From Synechococcus sp. 1G10 (GTDB lineage: Bacteria; Cyanobacteriota; Cyanobacteriia; PCC-6307; Cyanobiaceae), in assembly GCF_002252625.1 (NCBI RefSeq), contig NZ_NQKW01000011.1, positions 21,512 to 85,511 on the forward strand: a stretch of DNA of 64,000 bases. Direction: 5' to 3'. The translations under genes and the position numbers were made by a program. Below the pieces are notes generated by a model. It made no database searches. It was not told the DNA's origin and worked only from the letters and a program-made list of their open reading frames with translations. Shown in pieces: positions 8,216 through 18,030 of the stretch (its first letter is position 1; every line of letters starts with the position of its first letter).

Positions 8216-8848
8216 TCACCAGAGCCCACGCACCGGTTGACGCATGGGGGAGCTTTCGATGGGCAGTTCCGTCGGGAAATAGTTGGCTCCCGGCTGAGCG
8301 ACTTCCACCGGAACCGAGATCGGGGCCACCTGCAGGCTGGCGGAGAAGATTGAAGGGAGATCGGTATTGCGCCAGGGCATCGGAGCGCTTTGCTCCTCAA
8401 GCAGGGCTGCAGTTGTGTTGGTGATGGCGGAAGAATCCCAGATGATGGCCTGCTCGGGGAAGCCCAGCCCCATCACCCGGTTGCCCTCGGGGCCTCCCAT
8501 CGCGATGCCGAGGATGTCGGTGATCTGGTGGGTCAGGCTGACCCCACGGGCGAATGTGGAGCGCCAGGTATAGGCACGCTGCTGGAAAAGTTCCGCGGTG
8601 GTCTGGACCTCGTCACAACGGGTGACTTCCACCGGAGCACTGAGCGGCTGGGTGCTGTTGCCGGTGCCGGCCAGGGGCGCCTCAAGGGTGGTGGTGCAGA
8701 TCACCGGGCCCGCAACAGCGGGAGTTGAGGGGAACAGAGCCAGGGCGCCGCCAGCCAGGGCGCCAAGCACCACAGGCACCGTACGGGCCGGTTCAACCCA
8801 CACGGAGCTGGGGATGGCGTCTGAGGGCATGGCTTTGCGGCAGTTCAT
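8216..8848 (-). CDS. Secreted conserved hypothetical protein
   Basis: 210 residues. A hydrophobic N-terminal segment (VVLGALAGGALALFPSTPAVAG, residues about 26-47) looks like a signal peptide with a possible cleavage after AVA. The mature part has two spaced Cys (ICTTTLEAP and VTRCDEVQ) that could form a disulfide and a conserved-looking ITDILGIAMGGPEGNRVMGLGFPEQAIIWDSS core. No enzyme family is recognised. Proteins of this appearance are found in marine and freshwater Synechococcus as unassigned periplasmic or thylakoid-lumen proteins; that placement is inference. It lies just upstream of the tRNA-Met gene on the same strand, divergent from pyrE. Confidence 0.65.
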   Translation of the reverse strand: MNCRKAMPSDAIPSSVWVEPARTVPVVLGALAGGALALFPSTPAVAGPVICTTTLEAPLAGTGNSTQPLSAPVEVTRCDEVQTTAELFQQRAYTWRSTFARGVSLTHQITDILGIAMGGPEGNRVMGLGFPEQAIIWDSSAITNTTAALLEEQSAPMPWRNTDLPSIFSASLQVAPISVPVEVAQPGANYFPTELPIESSPMRQPVRGLW

Positions 8849-8977
8849 GGCTCAGGCGGCCAGCAGGTGAACGGAATGGGCATTACACCCTGATCATCGC
8901 GCAAACTAGGCCGTTGAGCCGTGCTCTGCCAGGGGCCTTGGCCGGAGCGCCGCCGCCCCCGCTCACTCTCCGCTCCG

Positions 8978-9580
8978 ATGCCACTGCCGATGCCATTGAC
9001 CCCCATCCCCGACACAGCCCCGGGGCGCCGCCAGGTCCTGCTGGAGCTGCTCGCCGTCAAGGCCTACCGCCACGGCCAGTTCACCCTGGCATCGGGCCGC
9101 AGCAGCGACCACTACGTGAACTGCAAGCCAGTGAGCCTCAGCGGCTACGGCCTGGCCCTGCTGGCCATGGCGCTGCTGGAGCAGGTGGAAGGGGACGCTG
9201 CGGCCGTGGCCGGCCTCACCCTCGGCGCCGATCCCCTGGTGAGTGGCGTGGCGATGGCGGCAGCCCAGGCGGGGCTTCCCCTCGACGCCCTGATCGTGCG
9301 CAAACAGGCCAAGGGGCACGGCACCGGCGCCTGGCTGGAGGGCCCCCTGCCCGCCACAGGAAGCCGAATCACCGTGCTGGAAGACGTGGTGACCACGGGC
9401 GGCTCGTCGCTGCAGGCGGTGCAGCAGTTGCGCCAGGCCGGCTACGTGGTGGAGCGGGTGGTCACGATCGTCGATCGCCAGGAAGGGGGATTGGATGCCA
9501 TGACGGCGGCAGGTCTGGAGCTGCGCAGCCTGTTCCTGCTGGAAGAGATCGCCGCCGCCGCCCAGACTTTGCAAGGGTGA
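8978..9580 (+). CDS. pyrE: Orotate phosphoribosyltransferase
   Basis: 200 residues from ATG 8978 (ATG 8990 is a second option). Converts orotate and PRPP to orotidine 5'-phosphate in de novo pyrimidine synthesis. The PRPP-binding signature is [15 protein letters not shown], and the family features [20 protein letters not shown] near the N-terminus and [13 protein letters not shown] in the flexible loop are present. There is no OMP decarboxylase fusion. Followed 19 bases later by ygfZ in the same direction. Confidence 0.95.
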   Translation: MPLPMPLTPIPDTAPGRRQVLLELLAVKAYRHGQFTLASGRSSDHYVNCKPVSLSGYGLALLAMALLEQVEGDAAAVAGLTLGADPLVSGVAMAAAQAGLPLDALIVRKQAKGHGTGAWLEGPLPATGSRITVLEDVVTTGGSSLQAVQQLRQAGYVVERVVTIVDRQEGGLDAMTAAGLELRSLFLLEEIAAAAQTLQG

Positions 9581-9599
9581 GCCCATCGCTGACCACGCC

Positions 9600-10553
9600 A
9601 TGGACCTGAACCACTCCACCTCCCCAGGCCCCTGGGACTGGCGGCCCGCCAGTCCCAGCCGCTGGGAGCAGCCCGTGAGCCTGATCCGCCTGGAAGGGCC
9701 TGACAGCCTGCGCTTCCTCCATGGCCAGAGCAGCCAGGACCTGGAGCGTGCCCAGCCCGGCCAGTGCCTGGCCACCTGCTGCCTCACCCCCACCGCCCGG
9801 GTGCGCGGCCTGGCGGATGTGCTGGTCGACGCCAGCGGCGCCTGGCTGGTGATCACCGCCGGCGAGGGGGTGGCCATTCATCAGGCCCTCGACCGGGTGC
9901 TCTTCCCGGCCGATCAGGTGAACCTGGGGCCGCTGCTGTCCGGGACGCTGATCCACCTGGAGGGAGCTGCCGGAGCGATTCAGAACACCAGCGTGGGCTG
10001 GCGACTTCCCGGCGATCGGCTGGTGCTCAGGGATGGGGAGTGCCTCAGCGCCGAGCTCGAGGCCATCCCGGCCCTTGGGCCGATCGAGATCGAGCGCTGG
10101 CGCCTCAGCCAGGGGCGGCCGCTGGCCCCCAACGAGATCAGCGAGGAGGTGAACCCCTTCGAGCTCGGGCTGGCGGATCGGGTCAACCTCAGCAAGGGTT
10201 GCTATGTGGGCCAGGAAACCCTGGCCAAGCTGGCCACCTACGACGGCGTCAAACAGCAGCTGCGGCGCTGGTGCTGGGCGGAACCGGCCGCCAGCACCGC
10301 TCGCACGGACACAGAGCCGGTGGTGGGGGCAGTGCTGCGCACCATCAGCGGTGAGCGGGCCGGGCGGATCACCTCCAGGCTGCAGCTGAACGCCGGGCCC
10401 GATGGCACCAGCCTCTGGCTGGGGCTGGCCCTGGTGCGGCGTCAGGCGCTGGCGGAACCGCTGCTGCTGGCCGGCGAGGGGATCACCCTGGAGATCTCCG
10501 AACCCATAGGAGTGGTGGCGCCACCGGTGGGGGCTGGCAGCGCTGCGTCCTGA
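9600..10553 (+). CDS. ygfZ: YgfZ/GcvT-like folate-binding Fe-S maturation protein
   Basis: 317 residues from ATG 9600. The family signature K-G-C-Y-x-G-Q-E is present (NLSKGCYVGQETLAKL, about residue 200), together with the folate-binding GcvT-like N-terminal domain (LIRLEGPDSLRFLHGQSSQDL). YgfZ relatives use tetrahydrofolate and help repair or insert Fe-S clusters, affecting MiaB-dependent tRNA modification. The last 112 bases overlap the 3' end of the convergent nuclease gene, so one of the two C-termini is under an unusual coding constraint. Confidence 0.9.
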   Translation: MDLNHSTSPGPWDWRPASPSRWEQPVSLIRLEGPDSLRFLHGQSSQDLERAQPGQCLATCCLTPTARVRGLADVLVDASGAWLVITAGEGVAIHQALDRVLFPADQVNLGPLLSGTLIHLEGAAGAIQNTSVGWRLPGDRLVLRDGECLSAELEAIPALGPIEIERWRLSQGRPLAPNEISEEVNPFELGLADRVNLSKGCYVGQETLAKLATYDGVKQQLRRWCWAEPAASTARTDTEPVVGAVLRTISGERAGRITSRLQLNAGPDGTSLWLGLALVRRQALAEPLLLAGEGITLEISEPIGVVAPPVGAGSAAS

Positions 10554-12034
10554 TCCAGCAGCCAGCGGGCCACCGCCCAGGTGGCCAGACAGTCGTCGTG
10601 GTTGTAGCGGAAGATCCGGCGCAGGCCATGGAGACTGCCCCGGTCCGCCGGGGTGCCATCGCCGCGCCACTGGCGCCACCAGAGCAGGCAACGGGCCCCA
10701 TCCACTCCCTTCTGGCTCCAGGCAAAGCCAAGCCAGCCGGCCACCGCCTTGAGGCCATAGCTGTTCACCGGCAGTAACCAGTGCTGGCGCAAGCGCTGAT
10801 GCAGGTCCACCAGGCGCCGGCGCAGGGCCACCAGCTCCCGCTCGCTTGCCCCCTGGCGCTGGGCCAGGCGCACCAGGGCGATCGACTCGGTTTCGCCGTA
10901 GTGGAGCAGGGGCCAATCGGAGGGCGTGGCCACCAGCAGCCGGCGCAGCCGCTGCCAGAGCCTGGCCTCGCCGTGTTCCTGCAGGGCCAGCAGCGGGCGG
11001 TAGCAGCCGATGCGGGTAGCGAGCCCTGCGGGCCAGCGGCCAGCGGCATCCCTCTCGATGCGCAGGAAGCCATGCAGAAAGTCGTCGCGGGCATCGGGAT
11101 CGGATTCGATGTCGTACACGAGCATCCCGCTGGCGGTGGCCAGCTCGGGCAGGGCTGTGGCTGGCTGGCCAGGCTCCACCGGCAGGCGCAGGGGCTCCCC
11201 CCGCTGCTGCACGCGGGCCTGGGCCACCAGCCGCGCCGCCACCTCGCGGTGCTGCTCGCCGTGCACCTCCAGCGCATCCGCGAGGACCTCGGGATCGGCG
11301 GCGGCCAGGGCACTGAGCTGGGACAGGCCGAGCTCGAGCAACAGCTCACGCCGCTTGGCGCCGATGCCGCTGACCTCGCTGAGGTGGCCCTGCACGGCCG
11401 CCTCCTGATCGCAGAGGCCTCGCCAGGAGCAGAGCACGCACTTCTTGCGGTCGCTCACCAGCGCTGGCGGCGTGGGGCGCTCCAGGTCGGCCGCCACTTT
11501 GGGCAAGGCCTCATCCAGCTGGCGCAGCAGTCCATCCCCGAGCACCAGCCGCTCCCGCTCGAGCCGCCCGGAGCCTGTCGCCACCACCAGGCCATGGCTG
11601 ACAGGCCCCTGCTGCCACCCCGAGAGCAGCTGCCCCCATAGCCCCATCACAAGCCGGTGCTCACGGGTGAGGCGGCGGCCTTGACGAGCCATGACGGGCT
11701 CGTAGGCGTAGGCCCCCCAGCGGCTTTCCCCGGTGCTGCGCCGCAACAGCGGTGGATGGGCCTCCAGCGCCAGGCCGGCGGGGCCCCTTCCCCTGAGTCG
11801 AACTCCGACCACCGCAGGGGCCCCGTCGGCACAGGCGGCCTCCCCTGCCAGGGGCTGCTGCTCGAGCAAGCTCACGAAACAGCGCTGCTGGTGGTCGAGC
11901 TGAAGGGCCCGGTGGGCGCTCCAGATCCGCTGGTCGGGATCACCGTGGCGATCGAGCCAGGCACGGCGCCGACAGCGCAGCCAGCTGCGCAGCAACCGGT
12001 CGGTCACCAGCTGGTTGGACGGTTCAGCCGACAT
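10442..12034 (-). CDS. TM0106-type RecB-like nuclease/helicase-associated protein
   Basis: 530 residues from ATG 12034. The N-terminal part is a RecB-like (PD-(D/E)XK) nuclease region with a C-terminal Cys cluster (KKCVLCSWRGLCDQEA, residues about 200-215). A helix-hairpin-helix-like stretch follows (VSGIGAKRRELLLELGLSQLSALA), then an RNase H-like domain (MLVYDIESDPDARDDF, LLHYGETE, YNHDDCLATWAVARWL). This order matches the TM0106 family of predicted RecB nucleases. Cellular role unknown; DNA repair is likely. The tail after RWLLDQDAALPAP overlaps ygfZ by 112 bases and is low complexity. Divergent from phosphoglucomutase. Confidence 0.8.
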   Translation of the reverse strand: MSAEPSNQLVTDRLLRSWLRCRRRAWLDRHGDPDQRIWSAHRALQLDHQQRCFVSLLEQQPLAGEAACADGAPAVVGVRLRGRGPAGLALEAHPPLLRRSTGESRWGAYAYEPVMARQGRRLTREHRLVMGLWGQLLSGWQQGPVSHGLVVATGSGRLERERLVLGDGLLRQLDEALPKVAADLERPTPPALVSDRKKCVLCSWRGLCDQEAAVQGHLSEVSGIGAKRRELLLELGLSQLSALAAADPEVLADALEVHGEQHREVAARLVAQARVQQRGEPLRLPVEPGQPATALPELATASGMLVYDIESDPDARDDFLHGFLRIERDAAGRWPAGLATRIGCYRPLLALQEHGEARLWQRLRRLLVATPSDWPLLHYGETESIALVRLAQRQGASERELVALRRRLVDLHQRLRQHWLLPVNSYGLKAVAGWLGFAWSQKGVDGARCLLWWRQWRGDGTPADRGSLHGLRRIFRYNHDDCLATWAVARWLLDQDAALPAPTGGATTPMGSEISRVIPSPASSSGSASA

Positions 12035-12136
12035 GGAAGGAGGCTACGGCGGGGGGTGGCCTGCCGCCAGGCCGGCACCTGCTGGCGCCCAGGCCGGCCG
12101 GCCGACTGCTACGAGCTACTGAACACCGATGCCCCC

Positions 12137-13648
12137 ATGGCTTCTGCCCCCCTGCCCCTGGAGCCCAGTCCCATCCGTTTCGGCACCGACGGCTGGCGCG
12201 GCATCCTCGGCGTCGATGTGACCCTGGAGCGCCTGCTGGTGGTGGCCGCGGCCGCGGCCCGCGAACTGGAGCGCGCCGCCCCTGCGGCACTCACGAGCCG
12301 CGAGGTGGTGATCGGCTATGACCGGCGCTTCCTGGCACCGGAGCTGGCCGAAGCCATCGCCAGCGCCGTGCGCGGCGCCGATCTCGAGCCGGTGCTCACC
12401 GATTCAGCCGTGCCCACACCCGCCTGCAGCTGGGCCGTGGTGGAGCGGGGCGCCCTCGGAGCTCTGGTGATCACCGCCAGCCACAACCCTCCCGAGTGGA
12501 TCGGCCTCAAGATCAAGGGCCATTTCGGCGGATCGGTGGAGGAGGCCTTCACCGCCGATGTGGAGAAGCGCCTGGAGGCGGGGGGCATCACCGTGCCGAT
12601 CCCCGGAGACACCCCACGCTTCGATGGCTGGGGCGGCTACCTGGCGGGCCTGCGCCAGCTGGTCGACACCGGCGCCCTGCGCCGGGGACTGGAGGAGATG
12701 GGTCTTCGGGTGATCGTGGATCCCATGCACGGCTCCGCGGCCGGAGGGCTACCGGCCCTGCTGGGGGGCGGCTCTGGGACCGGTGAAGAAGCCGCTGACG
12801 GTCACGGTGAGGAATGCATTGGTGATGAATGCATTGAGGAGATCCGCTCCTGGCGTGATCCGCTGTTCGGCGGCCACCCCCCCGAGCCGCTGGCGCCCTA
12901 CCTGCAGGAGCTGATCGCGGCAGTGCGCGCCAGCGGCGAGGCCGGCCGGCCGGCGGTGGGGATCGTTTTCGACGGCGACGGCGATCGCATCGCCGCCATC
13001 GATGAACGGGGCCGCTACTGCAGCACCCAGCTGCTGATGCCCCTGCTGATCGATCACCTGGCCCGGGCCCGGTCGCTGCCGGGCGCCGTGATCAAGACCG
13101 TGAGCGGCTCCGACCTGATGCAGCTGGTGGCCGAGGGGCTCGGACGGCCGGTGATCGAGAAGCCGGTGGGCTTCAAGTACATCGCCAGCGAGATGCTCGC
13201 CGGCGGGGTGCTGGTGGGCGGCGAGGAATCCGGCGGAGTGGGCTTCGGCCTGCACCTGCCTGAGCGGGATGCCCTGTTCGCCGCCCTGCTGGTGCTGGAA
13301 GCACTGGTCGAGGGTGGCCTGCCCCTGGGGGAGCGTCTCGACCGGCTGCAGGCTGACCACGGCGGAGCCAGCGCCTACGACCGGCTCGACCTGCGCCTCA
13401 GGGACATGGCCAGCCGGGAGCGGCTGGAGCGCCAGCTTGCCCAGGATCCCCCCACCAGCGTGGCCGGCTGGCCGGTGCAGGAAGTGGTGAGCACCGATGG
13501 GGTGAAGCTGCGCCTCGGGCCCAGCCACTGGCTGATGCTGCGCTTCTCAGGCACCGAACCGCTTCTGCGCCTCTACAGCGAGGCAGCGAGCGAGGAGCGG
13601 GTGGGCCAGATCCTGGCGTGGGCCCGCCAGTTCGCCGAAACAGCATGA
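12137..13648 (+). CDS. Phosphoglucomutase/phosphomannomutase
   Basis: 503 residues from ATG 12137. Interconverts hexose 1- and 6-phosphates, feeding glycogen and nucleotide-sugar synthesis. All four active-site regions are seen: the phosphoserine loop TASHNPPEWIGLK, the metal-binding DGDGDRIA, the sugar-binding GGEESGG and the phosphate-binding RFSGTEPLLRLY. Between the second-domain GSAAGGLPALLG and the conserved IRSWRDPLFGG there is an acidic, Gly/Glu-rich insertion encoded partly by a short direct repeat (about 12809-12838). Its stop overlaps the start of the nucleotide phosphatase gene as ATGA. Confidence 0.93.
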   Translation: MASAPLPLEPSPIRFGTDGWRGILGVDVTLERLLVVAAAAARELERAAPAALTSREVVIGYDRRFLAPELAEAIASAVRGADLEPVLTDSAVPTPACSWAVVERGALGALVITASHNPPEWIGLKIKGHFGGSVEEAFTADVEKRLEAGGITVPIPGDTPRFDGWGGYLAGLRQLVDTGALRRGLEEMGLRVIVDPMHGSAAGGLPALLGGGSGTGEEAADGHGEECIGDECIEEIRSWRDPLFGGHPPEPLAPYLQELIAAVRASGEAGRPAVGIVFDGDGDRIAAIDERGRYCSTQLLMPLLIDHLARARSLPGAVIKTVSGSDLMQLVAEGLGRPVIEKPVGFKYIASEMLAGGVLVGGEESGGVGFGLHLPERDALFAALLVLEALVEGGLPLGERLDRLQADHGGASAYDRLDLRLRDMASRERLERQLAQDPPTSVAGWPVQEVVSTDGVKLRLGPSHWLMLRFSGTEPLLRLYSEAASEERVGQILAWARQFAETA

Positions 13649-14259
13649 ACACCCCCAGCCCAACTGCGGCCCCGAAGCTGCTGGTGATCGCCAGCGGCAA
13701 TGCCGGCAAGCTCAGGGAATTCACGGCCTTGCTGGCCTCGGCGGGCCCTGGGCTGAACCTCGAGCTGCGCAGCCAGCCCGAGGGCTTGGAGGTAGAGGAG
13801 ACCGGCGACAGCTTCGCCGCCAACGCCCGCCTCAAAGCGGAGGCGGTGGCACGGATCACGGGGCAATGGGCCCTGGCCGATGATTCCGGGCTGAGCGTGG
13901 AGGCCCTCGGCGGAGCCCCCGGCATCCACTCCGCCCGCTACGCCAGCAACGACCAGGAACGGATCGCGCGGCTGCTGCGGGAGCTGGCCGGCGAGGGCAA
14001 CCGGCGAGCGACGTTCACGGCTGCCCTGGCCGTGGCCGATCCCAGCGGCCAGACGGTTCTGGAGGTGGAGGGACACTGCCAGGGGGAAATCCTGGAAGCC
14101 CCGGGCGGAGAGGCTGGTTTCGGCTACGACCCGGTGTTCCTGGTGCCCGAGACGGGCCTGAGCTTCGCCCAGATGGACCCGGAGCTCAAACGGCGCCTGG
14201 GCCACCGCGGCCGGGCCCTGGAGGCGCTCCTACCCCGGCTGAGGCCTCTGCTGGGCTGA
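13645..14259 (+). CDS. rdgB: RdgB/HAM1 family non-canonical purine NTP pyrophosphatase
   Basis: 204 residues. Hydrolyses XTP, dITP and ITP to monophosphates and pyrophosphate, cleaning the nucleotide pool. Family motifs are visible: VIASGNAGKLREF near the N-terminus, GDSFAANARLKAEA, ALADDSGLSVEALGG with the catalytic Asp, GIHSARYA, and FGYDPVFLVPE with LGHRGRAL near the C-terminus. The start ATG overlaps the phosphoglucomutase stop, so the two are translationally coupled. Confidence 0.94.
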   Translation: MNTPSPTAAPKLLVIASGNAGKLREFTALLASAGPGLNLELRSQPEGLEVEETGDSFAANARLKAEAVARITGQWALADDSGLSVEALGGAPGIHSARYASNDQERIARLLRELAGEGNRRATFTAALAVADPSGQTVLEVEGHCQGEILEAPGGEAGFGYDPVFLVPETGLSFAQMDPELKRRLGHRGRALEALLPRLRPLLG

Positions 14260-14264
14260 ACCGC

Positions 14265-15483
14265 TCAGCCGAAGGGCTGCTCGCCGAAAGGCTGCGCTGG
14301 CCAAGGGGGCAAGGTGCTGCCGTTGGGCATGGCGTGGTAGCCGAGGGAGAGGATCTCCACCCCAGCCCTGGAGAACTGGTCCTGGATGGCCCTGAGCAGA
14401 TCGGAGAGCGTGCGGGGGTGCTGTCCACGTCGCTCACTTAGGCATTGAGCTCGTAGCTGATGAGGAAGCCGTTGAGAGAGGTCTGGAGCACAAAGGGGAG
14501 CTCCTGGCTGATGCAGGTGGTGGTGGCGGCGGCCTCGAGCAGCAACTGATGCACTTGGCGCCAGGGGAGGTCGTAGCCGATGAAGACCGTAGTGGCGATC
14601 ACCACGGGTTCGTTGATCTCCCGACGGGCCAGGCTGTCATTGGTGATCGACGCCGCGAGGACGGTGGCTTTGGAGAGGCTCACCACCTCATTGCGGATCT
14701 TGCACGCGGGTAAGGACCAGGGCGCAGTCGTGAACGATGACGATGGTGACGTTGGTGCTTTATCGATCACCCTCTCGGAAGGCGCTGGTGTAGGCGAGCA
14801 TCAACCCTTCGATCAGGTTCGCGGCCACGGCGCTGGAGCCCAGGAGCAGGATACCGATCGCCACCAGCCGGGCCGTCGGCCGCGCCCACTCGGAATAGAA
14901 CCAGCGCAGGCGCAGGTTCCCCAGCTCCACCGCCTTGAACCAGGCGTTGCTGGCGCGCAGCAGCAGCAGCATGGCTCCATGGTCGATCCGGGGCAGAGGA
15001 TCAAGCAGTCCTCAAAGCTGGTCGGCGGTGAGCAACTGGTTGCCGCCCACAACCAACCCCGCAGGGCGACGGCTTCCGAGAGGGATCAGCGATCCAGCGC
15101 TGGATCCGTTGGTTGAGGGCCATCTGGCCCCGCAGCCAGAGGATGTAAAGCCCAGGGCCAGCAGAACCAGGGTCGTGCCTCGGATCCAGTCTTGGCGGCA
15201 GTGAGTGTTGCGGTAGCGCTCGAACGCGCCCCGAATCTGCAACAGGTAGCGCTGGGCCAATTGCTGGCGGCTGAGGCCAAAGCTGGCCGCGTTGCGGTCG
15301 TCGGAACTGATCTGGGGGTCGAACACCCCGTCCTTGAGCAGGCCGATGCAGGTTAAGTGAAGGCCCTCGGGGATCAAGCTGCGCGGGCTCGACTCTGTAA
15401 TCGGCCGCCTGGGCAGAATCCTGCGGAACGTTGCCTGCCGGTGCTGTCGGTAGCGCCGCCACCGCTAGGGCCGTCGCCAGCAA
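14265..15483 (-). pseudogene. Decayed MscS-family mechanosensitive channel gene
   Basis: Pieces of an MscS-like protein appear in order but in different frames: a signal-peptide-like start near 15483 (LATALAVAALPTAPAGN), RQQLAQRYLLQIRGAFERYRN (15280-15200), ILWLRGQMALNQRIQRW (about 15150-15100), GGNQLLTADQL (15045), LRASNAWFKAVELGNLRLRWF (14965-14900), SSAVAANLIEGLMLAYT (14840-14785), ATVLAASITNDSLARRE and FIGYDLPWRQVHQLLLEAA (14680-14520), and DLLRAIQDQFSRAGVEILSLG ending at a stop at 14267-14265. Each piece aligns with the intact channel at 41797-43470. Relative to that copy there are several frameshifts and at least two internal deletions of tens of residues, so the gene is dead. Confidence 0.88.
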
Positions 15484-15591
15484 GGGAGTAATGAGACCCC
15501 CATCAGTAGTTCCTATTCACTCACATCAGGTGGGAGTCACGGTGAGATGACACCAACCTGAGCTTCCCACTTCGCCAGAGTCAACCTGGTC

Positions 15592-17976
15592 TTACTGCCT
15601 GGCCAGTGCCACTTTGAGGAGCTCATCAGATGAGATCAGTCGATCCACATCCTTGGCATCCTTGTCGATGTCGATCTGGACCCAGTTCACCTTGCCGCTG
15701 AACTTGTTGGCTGTGCCGCGTGGGGTGGGATAGTCGTTGATCACGGGTGAGCCTCGGTCAAGCCCAATATCGAGGGTCTCAGTAAGGGTGAAGACGAGCG
15801 GCATGGTCCGATCCACTCGGCCTTCACCCGCCTTCTGGTCATCGACATACAGCGTGACGGTGCCACCCTTGGCCAACCCGCCACCATCGTAGGCAAACTC
15901 AATGCGCACCTGATGAATTCCGGGTGAAATCGGGATCGACCCTTCGATGGTGGAGCGCTCGAAGCTGAAGAAGTTGTAGCAGTACTTGAGTCTGCTGTCT
16001 CTGGCGTAGAGACTCCAGCCGCCCTCGACGCCACCCTGGGCCACGATCACCCCTTCGGCCCCCGATTCGGGCACAACCACCTCAGCGGTGATGGCATGAG
16101 ACTTGTTCTTGGTGTTGATCACTGAGTTCTCGGAGAGTCGCTCCATACCTCCGAAGAGAACCTGCCGGTTACCCGTGATCAGCTGAGGACGGCCGGCAAG
16201 TTCGGAGTTGGCCCGCTCGGCCAAGCGATCATCCAGCGGCAGCACGTTGTACTTCGTCGCTTCGATCAGGAACAGCCGTTGCAGTTCACGCAACTTGTCC
16301 GGATGTTCCGTGGCGAGGTCGTTCGCCTGCGACCAGTCGCTGTTGGTGTCGTACAACTCCCAGACATCATCATCAAAAGCCGGGAGAGCCACGAATCCCG
16401 TCTCCCAAGGGATGCGATGGCGGGTGATCGCCGTCCAGCCCTTGTGGTAGATGCCACGGTTGCCAGATAGTTCGAAGTACTGTGTTTCCCGACGTTCTGC
16501 GGCATTGGCAGCGTTGAAGGAATAGGCCATGCTGACCCCTTCGATCGGGCGCTGCTGCGTTCCATTGACAAAGGCCGGTGCTGGCAGTCCGGCCACTTCC
16601 AGGAACGTGGGCGTCATGTCGATCACATGATGAAACTGGTTGCGTATCTCGCCTTTAGCCTGAATCCCATTGGGCCAGTGGACGACCGTCGCGACGCGGG
16701 TGCCCCCCCAATGGGAGGCGATCTGCTTCGTCCACTGGTATGGAGTGTCCGTGGCGTGGGCCCAGCCCGAGGAATAGTGGATGTAGGACTCAGGGCCACC
16801 GAAGAGATGCAGCCGCTCAGTTAAGGACTCGACCGTCTCCAGGCCAGGAAAACCCGAGAGCGGAGCGATTTCATTGAAGGCCCCGTTAATGGAGCCTTCA
16901 GCGGAGGCCCCGTTATCGCTGTAGAGCACATAGATTAATGTATCATCGAGAACACCCATGTTTTCGAGCCTGTCCACCAACCGCCCAACGTGATGGTCGG
17001 TATGCTCCAAAAAGCCGGCATAAATTTCCATCTGCCGTGCCAGAATCGGCTTCAACTCCGTTGGCATCTCTTCCCAAGAGGGCAACTGCGATGGTCGATC
17101 GGTCAGCTGGCAATCGGACGGAATCACGCCTAGTTGCTTCTGGCGGGTGAAAATCTCCTCGCGCAGTACGTCCCAGCCTTGGTCGAACTTGCCTTTGTAT
17201 TTGTCCGACCATTCCGGCCCCACCTGCAGTGGGGCATGGCAAGCTCCGGGGGCATAGTAGATGAAGAAAGGCTTGTCGGGCATCAGGGCCTTTTGCTGGC
17301 CGACCCACTTGATCGCTTTGTCGGTCATGTCGTCGGTGAAGTGATAGCCCTGCTCCGGGGTTTTGTCCGCTTCGATCGGGGTGGTCCCTTCATAAATGGT
17401 GGGGTAGTACATGTTGGTTTCCCCGCCTACAAAGCCATAGAAGTACTCGAAGCCGTTGCCACCTGTCGGCCAGTGGTCGAAAGGTCCCATCGGGCTGGTT
17501 TCCCAGGGGGGGACTTCATGGCACTTGCCAAACTGCGCGGTCGAATAGCCATTGAGTTTGAGGGTTGTGGCGATCGTGGCGCAGCTCTTGGGCCGGACTG
17601 AGTTGTAGCCGGGAGCGGAGGTAGCAATTTCTGTGATGCCGCCCGCGCCCACGGAATGGTGATTGCGCCCGGTGAGCATGGCCGACCGCGTGGGAGAGCA
17701 CAGGGCGCAGGTGTGGAAGCGCGTGTAGCTCAGGCCGTTCGCCGCCAGTTTCCCGATGTTGGGGGTCTGGCAAGGCCCACCGAAGGTGCTGGGGGCACCG
17801 AACCCAACGTCGTCCAGCATGATGACGAGGATGTTGGGCGCACCTGATGGAGGGCGCAGTTGCTGGATCGGGGGAAATCTCGTGTCTGGATCTTTCGCGT
17901 CGTAGGTGGTCAAACCGACGTGAAACTGATCAGGAATCGGCAGAATCGTGCGGTTGATGCCGTTCGGAGCGCTCAT
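15592..17976 (-). CDS. Arylsulfatase-type sulfatase (large form, 794 aa)
   Basis: 794 residues from ATG 17976. Hydrolyses sulfate esters. The alkaline-phosphatase-fold sulfatase domain includes metal residues in PNILVIMLDDVGFG (Asp55-Asp56), the formylglycine site Cys93 in ALCSPTRSAMLTGRNHH (C-x-P-x-R), and the second metal pair in LYSDNGASAEG. After the catalytic part there is a C-terminal beta-rich domain (about residues 640-790, GWSLYARDSRLKYCYNFF, VTLYVDDQKAGEGRVD) as in large bacterial arylsulfatases. No signal peptide, so probably cytoplasmic. The Cys must be oxidised by the FGE encoded at 43804-44817. First of three leftward sulfatase genes; substrate unknown. Confidence 0.9.
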   Translation of the reverse strand: MSAPNGINRTILPIPDQFHVGLTTYDAKDPDTRFPPIQQLRPPSGAPNILVIMLDDVGFGAPSTFGGPCQTPNIGKLAANGLSYTRFHTCALCSPTRSAMLTGRNHHSVGAGGITEIATSAPGYNSVRPKSCATIATTLKLNGYSTAQFGKCHEVPPWETSPMGPFDHWPTGGNGFEYFYGFVGGETNMYYPTIYEGTTPIEADKTPEQGYHFTDDMTDKAIKWVGQQKALMPDKPFFIYYAPGACHAPLQVGPEWSDKYKGKFDQGWDVLREEIFTRQKQLGVIPSDCQLTDRPSQLPSWEEMPTELKPILARQMEIYAGFLEHTDHHVGRLVDRLENMGVLDDTLIYVLYSDNGASAEGSINGAFNEIAPLSGFPGLETVESLTERLHLFGGPESYIHYSSGWAHATDTPYQWTKQIASHWGGTRVATVVHWPNGIQAKGEIRNQFHHVIDMTPTFLEVAGLPAPAFVNGTQQRPIEGVSMAYSFNAANAAERRETQYFELSGNRGIYHKGWTAITRHRIPWETGFVALPAFDDDVWELYDTNSDWSQANDLATEHPDKLRELQRLFLIEATKYNVLPLDDRLAERANSELAGRPQLITGNRQVLFGGMERLSENSVINTKNKSHAITAEVVVPESGAEGVIVAQGGVEGGWSLYARDSRLKYCYNFFSFERSTIEGSIPISPGIHQVRIEFAYDGGGLAKGGTVTLYVDDQKAGEGRVDRTMPLVFTLTETLDIGLDRGSPVINDYPTPRGTANKFSGKVNWVQIDIDKDAKDVDRLISSDELLKVALARQ

Positions 17977-18030
17977 GGCTGATTTCCTCTGGTTCGTTAG
18001 TAACAGGCGGTATTCGGCGGTAGGTGTCGC

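Noticed and set aside
9462..10916. 484-residue open frame antisense to ygfZ and part of pyrE
   Set aside because: Pro/Gly/Arg/Gln-rich composition, no family features, and it covers the real pyrE and ygfZ signatures.
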